In this document: positions 58,063 through 64,000 of the stretch, piece by piece | Layout of the letters: each line of letters opens with the position of its first letter | Numbering within the stretch: position 1 is the first letter of the stretch | Assembly: GCF_022406875.1 (NCBI RefSeq) | Contig: NZ_CP023018.1 | Span: 35,575 to 99,574, forward strand | Length of the DNA stretch: 64,000 bases | Direction: 5' to 3' | Source: Ectothiorhodosinus mongolicus | GTDB lineage: Bacteria; Pseudomonadota; Gammaproteobacteria; Ectothiorhodospirales; Ectothiorhodospiraceae | The notes under the pieces: model-generated | The model's input: only the letters and a program-made list of their open reading frames with translations | What the model was told of the DNA's origin: nothing | The model's database searches: none | Made by a program: the position numbers and the translations under genes

Positions 58063-59427
58063 ATGAATTCAGTGGTGACACTGCATCGCAGAGATGCTTT
58101 GCGCTCATTTAATGCGCGCCCATTTCGCGTGTTTACCGATCGGCAGATGTCGCAGATATCACAACTGGCCAAACTACCAGAAGAGCAGCAACGCGCCATG
58201 CGCATCGTCGCCAGTGTGTTGCCTTTTCGTGTCAATGAATATGTGATCAACGAGCTCATTGACTGGCGTGCGGTGCCCCATGATCCGATCTTCCAGCTGG
58301 TGTTCCCGCAACAGGGCATGCTCAGCGAGAAGCACTTCGCGCGCATGGCCAAGCTGCATGATAGCGGTGCTGATGCCGCCCAAACCCGCATCCTAGCGGA
58401 CCAAATTCGTGCTGAGCTCAATCCCCATCCGGCCGGACAAATGGAGATGAATATCCCACAGCTGGACGGGCAGAACATCGATGGTCTGCAGCATAAATAC
58501 CGAGAGACGGTGTTGTTCTTCCCCAGCCAAGGTCAGACCTGCCACAGCTACTGCAGCTTTTGCTTCCGCTGGGCACAGTTTGTCGGTGATCGCGATCTGC
58601 GCATGGCCAGCAACCAGGCCGATACGCTTCAAGAGTACCTGTTGGCGCATCCTGAGGTTACCGATCTTTTGATGACCGGCGGCGACCCGATGGTCATGAA
58701 AACCCGCCACCTGTCGGCCTATTTGGACCCCTTAACCCGACCCGAATTCGAACATGTGCAAACCGTACGCCTGGGCACCAAATCCCTGACGTTCTGGCCG
58801 CATCGCTTTGTCACCGACGAGGATGCTGATGATTTGTTGGGTTTGCTGGCACGCTTGGTAAATGCGGGCAAGCATGTCTCGATCATGGCGCATTACAACC
58901 ATGCACGCGAGATGAGCACCCCCATCGCCAGAGAAGCGATTCGCCGCCTGCGCGACACCGGCGTGCAAATCCGCAGCCAAGGGCCTTTGCTGGCGCACAT
59001 CAATGACTCGGCCGAGACTTGGGCGGATATGTGGCGAGAGCAGGTCAAACTCGGCATCGTGCCTTACTATCTCTTTGTGGAACGCGACACCGGAGCGCGC
59101 TGCTATTTCGAAGTGCCGCTGGTGGGTGCCTGGGAGATTTATCGTCAGGCTATGCAGCAGGTTTCAGGAGTAGGGCGCACGGCACGCGGCCCCTCCATGA
59201 GCGCTGGGCCGGGCAAGGTCGAAATTCAAGGAGTCACGGAAATCCAGGGCGAGAAAGTGTTTGTCCTGCGTTTCATCCAAGCGAGAAATCCAGACTGGGT
59301 ACAGCAACCCTTTTTCGCCCAGTACGATCCCAAGGCTACTTGGCTGGATCAACTCAAACCGGCTTTCGGCGCCGACAAGTTCTTCTTCAGCGATGAGTAC
59401 GCCGCCATGACCCCAGACGCTCTTTAA
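58063..59427 (+). CDS. KamA-family radical SAM protein (lysine 2,3-aminomutase-like)
   Basis: 454 residues from ATG at 58063 with AGGAG upstream; an in-frame extension runs through the palindrome and is not family sequence. The radical SAM cluster motif is CHSYCSFC (Cys160, 164, 167) in FPSQGQTCHSYCSFCFRWAQFVGD. LLMTGGDPMVMKTRHLSAYLDPL and the possible PLP lysine in PSMSAGPGKVEI follow. It differs from the short EpmB enzyme of elongation-factor modification, and no epmA or efp lies nearby. A lysine or other amino acid aminomutase role is plausible; the substrate is open. Confidence 0.82.
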   Translation: MNSVVTLHRRDALRSFNARPFRVFTDRQMSQISQLAKLPEEQQRAMRIVASVLPFRVNEYVINELIDWRAVPHDPIFQLVFPQQGMLSEKHFARMAKLHDSGADAAQTRILADQIRAELNPHPAGQMEMNIPQLDGQNIDGLQHKYRETVLFFPSQGQTCHSYCSFCFRWAQFVGDRDLRMASNQADTLQEYLLAHPEVTDLLMTGGDPMVMKTRHLSAYLDPLTRPEFEHVQTVRLGTKSLTFWPHRFVTDEDADDLLGLLARLVNAGKHVSIMAHYNHAREMSTPIAREAIRRLRDTGVQIRSQGPLLAHINDSAETWADMWREQVKLGIVPYYLFVERDTGARCYFEVPLVGAWEIYRQAMQQVSGVGRTARGPSMSAGPGKVEIQGVTEIQGEKVFVLRFIQARNPDWVQQPFFAQYDPKATWLDQLKPAFGADKFFFSDEYAAMTPDAL

Positions 59428-59483
59428 TCCTATTTTTAAAGCATCTAGTTGGATCAATGTCACCGGGCGCATATCATCAGCCA

Positions 59484-60836
59484 ATGGGCAAAAATGATAG
59501 TTTGACCGCGCGGGACCTAGCGGTGGTATGGCATCCCTGTACGCAAATGAAGGATCACGAACATCTGCCGATGATTCCGATCCGGCGCGGGCAGGGCGTT
59601 TGGCTGGAAGATTTTGACGGCAATCGCTATATCGATGCGGTGAGCTCGTGGTGGGTCAATCTGTTTGGCCACGCCAACCCCCACATCAATGCGGCGATCA
59701 GCACGCAGGCGGCACAGCTAGAGCATGTGATTCTGGCCGGCTTTACTCATGAGCCGGTGATACGTCTTTCCGAACGTCTTGTAGAACGTGCGCCAAGTCC
59801 ACTATCTCGTTGTTTTTACGCGGATAGCGGCTCTGCTGCGGTCGAAGTCGCATTGAAGATGAGCTTTCATTACTGGCTCAATCAGGCCAGGCCGGCGAAA
59901 ACCCGTTTTATCTGTTTAAGCAATAGCTATCACGGCGAGACCATGGGCGCTTTGTCTGTGGGCGATGTGGCTTTATATAAAGAAACCTATAAACCGTTGC
60001 TGCTCGATGTCATCACTGTGCCGGGGCCAGACGCTTTCTATGCCGAACCCGGTGAAACCCCCAAAGACGTCGCTAAGCGCCAATTTAGTCACATGCAACA
60101 GGCTCTTGAACAGCATGGGGAAGAGGTGTGCGCGGTGATCGTCGAACCCTTGGTGCAATGCGCTGGGGGCATGCGCATGTATGACCCCGAGTATTTGCGC
60201 CTTTTAAGGCAGGCCTGTGATCAATACGGCGTGCACCTCATTGCCGATGAGATCGCTGTAGGATTTGGCCGCACTGGAACGTTTTTCGCTTGTGAGCAAG
60301 CGGATGTTACTCCCGACTTTCTGTGCCTCTCAAAAGGCCTTACGGGCGGCTATCTACCGTTATCTGTAGTGCTTACGCATGACCAGGTATACGAGGCCTT
60401 TTACACCGAATATGAACGCCTGCAGGCGTTTCTGCATTCTCACTCTTACACCGGCAATGCCTTGGCCTGTAGCGCTGCGTTGGCGACATTGGACCTTTTT
60501 GAGGCTTCCCCTGTACTCGAGCGTAATCGCATGCTGGCAGATGTCATGAGTGAGGCATTGGCGCCGCTGAAAGATCACCCCCATGTGGGTGATGTGCGCC
60601 AAACTGGGATGATCGCCGCCGTAGAAATGGTCAAGGACAAACTCGCTAAAACGCCATATCCCTGGCAAGAGCGCCGCGGCCTGAAGATTTATCAGCACGC
60701 ATTGGCCAACCAAGCCCTGTTGCGACCGTTGGGTCATGTTTCCTATTTGATGCCGCCGTATGTCATCGAGCCTGAACAAATCCAGCATTTGGCACGCGTG
60801 ATGGCCGAAGGCATTGATTTGGCGACGCGTGATTGA
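59484..60836 (+). CDS. bioA: Adenosylmethionine-8-amino-7-oxononanoate aminotransferase
   Basis: 450 residues from ATG at 59484. Landmarks are VWHPCTQMKDHEHLPMIPIRRGQGVWLEDFDGNRYIDAVSSWWVNLFGHANP, SYHGETMGALSVGD, LIADEIAVGFGRTGTFFACEQA, and the PLP lysine K284 in LCLSKGLTGGYLPLS. It makes 7,8-diaminopelargonate in biotin synthesis. Other bio genes are not in the window. It follows the KamA-like gene by 56 bp. Confidence 0.94.
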   Translation: MGKNDSLTARDLAVVWHPCTQMKDHEHLPMIPIRRGQGVWLEDFDGNRYIDAVSSWWVNLFGHANPHINAAISTQAAQLEHVILAGFTHEPVIRLSERLVERAPSPLSRCFYADSGSAAVEVALKMSFHYWLNQARPAKTRFICLSNSYHGETMGALSVGDVALYKETYKPLLLDVITVPGPDAFYAEPGETPKDVAKRQFSHMQQALEQHGEEVCAVIVEPLVQCAGGMRMYDPEYLRLLRQACDQYGVHLIADEIAVGFGRTGTFFACEQADVTPDFLCLSKGLTGGYLPLSVVLTHDQVYEAFYTEYERLQAFLHSHSYTGNALACSAALATLDLFEASPVLERNRMLADVMSEALAPLKDHPHVGDVRQTGMIAAVEMVKDKLAKTPYPWQERRGLKIYQHALANQALLRPLGHVSYLMPPYVIEPEQIQHLARVMAEGIDLATRD

Positions 60837-60880
60837 CTTGAGGAGCTCGGGCTACCCGGGCATCAGAAACAGCGGCTTGC

Positions 60881-61312
60881 CTAGCGAATCATTTCCGCCT
60901 GGCCGGGGCGGGCGCGGGTTGTGCGCTGTTTAGGCCCTTTGCGCGCGGCGATACGCACCAACACATCTTTGTCTTCTAAAAGGCGCTGGCGCTGTAGATC
61001 GGTAATCAAGGGATTGCGGGCGATGAAATAGCGCAAATTCGGGTCCTGATCGCAGACACAAGCTTCCACTTGTTCAGAAGTTAGATCAGAGCGTTTGGCG
61101 CAATTGAGACGCACGGTCTGATTGGGGTCGGCCAGGAGAATGGCGACTTCCTCGGCGCGAAGGTCAACGCGACGTGAAAAATAAGTTTTTACCTGTGCGT
61201 GCTGATCGTTCACCAGAAAAGGACGCCATTGCGAATCCAAATCCGCTGAGAGGGCCAGTTCCATGCGCTGATCAAACGATAGGGCTTGATAGCGTTTCTG
61301 GTATTCAGACAT
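60881..61312 (-). CDS. Leucine-rich-repeat-variant (LRV)-like protein
   Basis: 143 residues from ATG at 61312 (MSEYQKRYQALSFDQRMELALSADLD). The body has repeats of about 24 residues ending in short helices: FLVNDQHAQVKTYFSRRVDLRAEEVAILLADPNQTVRLNCAKRSDLTSEQVEACVCDQDPNLRYFIARNPLITDLQRQRLLEDKDVLVRIAARKG is the repeat region, with the LRV hallmark D-P-N/D-x-x-V/L-R. Its C-terminus is very basic. Probably a binding scaffold; the function is unknown. Confidence 0.65.
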   Translation of the reverse strand: MSEYQKRYQALSFDQRMELALSADLDSQWRPFLVNDQHAQVKTYFSRRVDLRAEEVAILLADPNQTVRLNCAKRSDLTSEQVEACVCDQDPNLRYFIARNPLITDLQRQRLLEDKDVLVRIAARKGPKQRTTRARPGQAEMIR

Positions 61313-61403
61313 AAGCACAAATAACACGGTGACAAAGCTCAGAGGCCGCATTCTGGGGGATTGGGGCCGGAAGCGCTACTCCCGAAGGCCCCTCTAAATT
61401 GCG

Positions 61404-61419
61404 CATAATATATATTATG
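61404..61419. promoter_or_regulatory. Perfect 16-bp AT palindrome CATAATATATATTATG
   Basis: It lies in the gap between the LRV gene and maeB, with a TATAAT-like hexamer on each strand. It may be a bidirectional -10 region or an operator. No factor is assigned. Confidence 0.4.
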
Positions 61420-61428
61420 TTAAATAAT

Positions 61429-61474
61429 GGGGTACGACCCCATTTTTCGCATCTTGAAACCGGGGTCGTACCCC
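61429..61474. repeat. REPIN-like palindrome pair upstream of maeB
   Basis: GGGGTACGACCCC (61429-61441) and GGGGTCGTACCCC (61462-61474), inverted, with a 20-base spacer. It lies between the AT palindrome and the maeB start, so it would be in the leader if that palindrome is the promoter. Confidence 0.88.
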
Positions 61475-61533
61475 TTTTGTGCAGAAAGCGCGGATAATGG
61501 GTGCAGACTCATAACAACAAGTTGTGCGCAGGC

Positions 61534-63843
61534 ATGGACAAGACCAGCATCAATACCGCCGCTCTGGACTATCACAGCGAACCACGCCCCGGAAAAATTT
61601 CGGTGGTCGCCACCAAAGGGTTAACCAATCAGCGAGATCTCGCTCTCGCCTATTCGCCAGGAGTCGCGGCCGCCTCAAGGGCCATTGCGGCTGATCCCTC
61701 GCAAGCCAGCAGGCTGACTACTCGCGCTAATTTGGTCGGCGTCGTCACCAATGGAACGGCGGTGCTAGGACTGGGGGATGTCGGCCCCCTCGCTGCCAAG
61801 CCAGTGATGGAAGGCAAGGCGGTTTTATTTAAAAAGTTCGCCAATATCGATGTCTTTGATATCGAGCTCAACGAGAAAAATCCCGACCGGTTGGTCGATA
61901 TCATTGCGGCGATGGAGCCCACCTTTGGGGGTATCAACCTCGAGGATATCAAGGCACCGGAATGCTTTTATATCGAGTCGCGGCTACGCGAACGCATGAA
62001 CATCCCGGTTTTCCATGACGATCAACATGGTACGGCGATTGTGGTGGCAGCGGCCGTACTTAATGCTTTATTCCTGACCGGCAAAGACTTGGGCCATATC
62101 AAATTAGTGACCTCTGGTGCCGGTGCCGCTGCCCTCGCCTGTTTAAACCTATTGGTTCAACTCGGTTTAAAACGCGAGAACATCTGGGTGACCGATATTC
62201 ATGGCGTGCTCTACAAAGGGCGACCTGAGGACATGGATTCCATTAAGCAGGTTTACGCACAAGATACGGTCGCTCGCACGCTTGGCGAAGTGATCGAGGG
62301 TGCCGATATTTTTCTCGGCTTATCGGCAGGTAACGTGCTCAAGCCAGATATGGTGGCGAAAATGGGTAAGCGGCCGCTCATTATGGCGCTGGCCAACCCC
62401 GATCCAGAGATCCTGCCAGAGGAGGTTGAGGCTGTACGTACCGACGCCATTATGGCCACAGGGCGCTCGGATTACCCCAATCAGGTGAATAATGTGCTGT
62501 GCTTTCCGTTTATTTTCCGCGGCGCCTTGGATGTTGGTGCGCGTAGCATTACTGATGAAATGAAGGTTGCTGCAGTCAAGGCTTTGGCCGAGCTCGCCCG
62601 CGCAGAACCGTCGGAATTAGTGGCTAAAGCCTATGGAGAAGATGTCCCAGGTTTTGGTGCCAACTACCTGATTCCAAAGCCTTTCGATCCGAGATTGATC
62701 GTGAAAATTGCGCCGGTTGTGGCCGAGGCCGCGATGGCCTCCGGCGTCGCCACTGCGCCGCTTGAAGATATCGCTAACTATCGCGATCAGCTCAATAGTT
62801 TTGTGTATCAGACGGGTTTTGTGATGAAACCCGTGTTCGCGGCCGCCAAGGCTTCGCCGCGCCGGGTGGTTTATCCGGAGGGTGAAGATGAGCGGGTCTT
62901 GCGGGCCATCCAGACCGTCATTGAAGAAGGTATCGCCTACCCAATCATCATCGGCCGCCCCGATGTCATCGAGGCACGCATCAAGCGCATTGGGCTACAA
63001 ATTCGGCCGGGTGAGGATTTCGAGATCGTCAATCAGGACTCAGATCCGCGCTATCGCGAAGTCTGGAACGAATACCACGATCTCATGGGCCGTCGCGGTA
63101 TCACGCCCGAGGTCGCGAAATACCGCCTGCGCAGTAATACCACGCTGATCGGCGCCATGCTTTTAAGACGCAACGAGGCTGACGCGATGATCTGCGGCAT
63201 GATCGGGCAGCACGCTTATCACCTCAAGCATATTAATGACGCTATCGGCTTGGCCACGGGCGTGCGCCATTACGCCACCATGAATGTGTTGATGCTACCG
63301 CAGCGCACCTTGTTTCTCACCGACACCTATGTCAATGAGAACCCCGATGCGCGCACCATTGCCGAGATCACCCTGATGGCAGCCGAGGAAGTGCGTAATT
63401 TTGGTTTAACACCCAAGGTCGCCCTGCTCTCGCATTCCAATTTTGGCAGCGTCGATTCGGAAAGCGCCCGCAAAATGAGTCAGGCCTGCTCTATCCTCGA
63501 ACGTCTGGATCCCGAACTTGAGGTGGATGGTGAGATGCATGCGGACACCGCACTCAAACAGGAAATCCGCGACCGCTTGCTACCCGGTTCTCGGCTCAAA
63601 GGCGAGGCTAATCTGCTGGTTATGCCCAATATCGATGCTGCCAATATCGCCTTGAATCTGCTCAAGGCTACCAGTGGCGAAGGCGTGGGAGTGGGCCCGA
63701 TCTTGCTGGGGGCTGCGCGACCCGTGCACATCATGACCGAGGCATCCTCGGTGCGCCGCGTCGTCAATATGACCGCGCTGGCGGTGGTCGATGCCAATCA
63801 GTATTTGCAGCACCAAAGCCGCTTCGCCATCCCGCAAGGCTAA
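61534..63843 (+). CDS. maeB: NADP-dependent malic enzyme with phosphotransacetylase-like domain
   Basis: 769 residues from ATG at 61534 ([45 protein letters not shown]); a GTG at 61501 is an alternative. Malic domain with [39 protein letters not shown] and [23 protein letters not shown]-binding [17 protein letters not shown]. From about residue 430 a phosphotransacetylase-like domain ([43 protein letters not shown]). It converts malate to pyruvate, making NADPH; the second domain is regulatory in E. coli MaeB. Confidence 0.96.
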   Translation: MDKTSINTAALDYHSEPRPGKISVVATKGLTNQRDLALAYSPGVAAASRAIAADPSQASRLTTRANLVGVVTNGTAVLGLGDVGPLAAKPVMEGKAVLFKKFANIDVFDIELNEKNPDRLVDIIAAMEPTFGGINLEDIKAPECFYIESRLRERMNIPVFHDDQHGTAIVVAAAVLNALFLTGKDLGHIKLVTSGAGAAALACLNLLVQLGLKRENIWVTDIHGVLYKGRPEDMDSIKQVYAQDTVARTLGEVIEGADIFLGLSAGNVLKPDMVAKMGKRPLIMALANPDPEILPEEVEAVRTDAIMATGRSDYPNQVNNVLCFPFIFRGALDVGARSITDEMKVAAVKALAELARAEPSELVAKAYGEDVPGFGANYLIPKPFDPRLIVKIAPVVAEAAMASGVATAPLEDIANYRDQLNSFVYQTGFVMKPVFAAAKASPRRVVYPEGEDERVLRAIQTVIEEGIAYPIIIGRPDVIEARIKRIGLQIRPGEDFEIVNQDSDPRYREVWNEYHDLMGRRGITPEVAKYRLRSNTTLIGAMLLRRNEADAMICGMIGQHAYHLKHINDAIGLATGVRHYATMNVLMLPQRTLFLTDTYVNENPDARTIAEITLMAAEEVRNFGLTPKVALLSHSNFGSVDSESARKMSQACSILERLDPELEVDGEMHADTALKQEIRDRLLPGSRLKGEANLLVMPNIDAANIALNLLKATSGEGVGVGPILLGAARPVHIMTEASSVRRVVNMTALAVVDANQYLQHQSRFAIPQG

Positions 63844-63895
63844 TTAATGGGGACAGACCCCTTTTTGGCAAAAAGGGGTCTGTCCCCATTAATTA
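63841..63895. repeat. Perfect 55-nt inverted repeat after maeB (GGGGACAGACCCC type)
   Basis: Two perfect 26-base arms around a GGC loop. Cores are GGGGACAGACCCC (63849-63861) and GGGGTCTGTCCCC (63875-63887). The maeB stop codon lies in the left arm. CCCC followed by TTTTT and a strong stem suggest it can also terminate transcription. Confidence 0.92.
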
Positions 63896-63900
63896 ATTTA

Positions 63901-63920
63901 TACTGTATATATGTACAGTA
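63901..63920 (+). promoter_or_regulatory. LexA (SOS) box
   Basis: TACTGTATATATGTACAGTA differs at one position from the E. coli-type LexA consensus TACTGTATATATATACAGTA. It directly precedes, or overlaps, the start of a gene that leaves the window. Confidence 0.85.
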
Positions 63921-64000
63921 TACGATCTTCGGCGAACTCGTTATGGCTGGCCTGGCATCACCCTCAGGCATTACCTGAGGGCCTAGCCGAACAGGCTTTG
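63911..64000 (+). CDS. Start of an unidentified, probably SOS-regulated gene (truncated by window end)
   Basis: The only reading frame open to the window end on this strand gives 30 residues from ATG at 63911, beginning MYSIRSSANSLWLAWHHPQA. The segment LWLAWHHPQALPEGL faintly resembles the N-terminus of ImuB-type Y-family polymerases (LWLALHxPxLPLEAL pattern), which are SOS genes, but too little is visible to be sure. The ATG lies inside the LexA box, which is unusual and may mean a leaderless mRNA or a start further on. Confidence 0.4.
   Translation, partial: MYSIRSSANSLWLAWHHPQALPEGLAEQAL

Noticed and set aside
60844-60863. Short GC hairpin after bioA as a terminator
   Set aside because: The stem is seven pairs with a mismatch and no T-tract; support is too weak.

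Overview
The window is chromosomal DNA from a gammaproteobacterium that is not an enteric. The evidence is conserved gene order and protein similarity: thrS-infC-rpmI-rplT-pheS-pheT-ihfA-merR-tRNA-Pro (the order known from pseudomonads), nudJ-mnmA-hflD-purB, clpS-clpA-infA, fabD-fabG-acpP-fabF-pabC-mltG-tmk-holB-tatD, recC-recB-recD, and separate acnA and acnB. Genes are tightly packed, often with ATGA or TGATG overlaps, and no gene-free stretch exceeds 300 bases.

Layout. (1) 1-11741 is an accessory locus on one strand. It holds the 3' end of a giant repetitive surface or exoprotein, a DUF3467 protein, a GAF-membrane-HlyD fusion, a PqqD-M50-HlyD fusion with an intact HEIGH motif, a shortened SecA-like ATPase, a periplasmic HlyD-type adaptor and a SapC-family protein. 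I read it as a dedicated export system for the giant protein. (2) 11824-13757 holds an IalB-family periplasmic protein, a GNAT acetyltransferase and cobF. (3) 13868-23452 is recCBD followed by a cobE/cbiG-C-like gene. (4) 23449-25504 holds selO and a DUF1289 protein. (5) 25619-33031 is the translation cluster from thrS to tRNA-Pro; infC uses an ATC start codon. (6) 33080-46056 holds an SDR protein, dusA, purB, divergent acnA/acnB, hflD, mnmA, a nudJ-like Nudix gene and icd, so three TCA-cycle genes sit among tRNA-modification and purine genes. (7) 46095-48927 is clpS-clpA and infA. (8) 49066-56743 is fatty-acid synthesis, then pabC, mltG, tmk, holB and tatD. (9) 56730-63843 holds a class-V aminotransferase, a KamA-family radical SAM enzyme, bioA, an LRV-repeat protein and maeB. 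The right edge has an almost perfect LexA box and the first codons of a gene that leaves the window.

A second theme is a family of short dispersed palindromes with cores GGGGTCTGACCCC, GGGGTACGACCCC or GGGGTCTGTCCCC. They mostly occur as inverted pairs (REP-doublet or REPIN-like). They lie at gene ends and even inside genes: one pair is read in frame within pheT, one forms the recD/cobE junction, and one encodes the C-terminal tails of both tatD and its convergent neighbour. No transposase, CRISPR array, rRNA or replication origin was seen.
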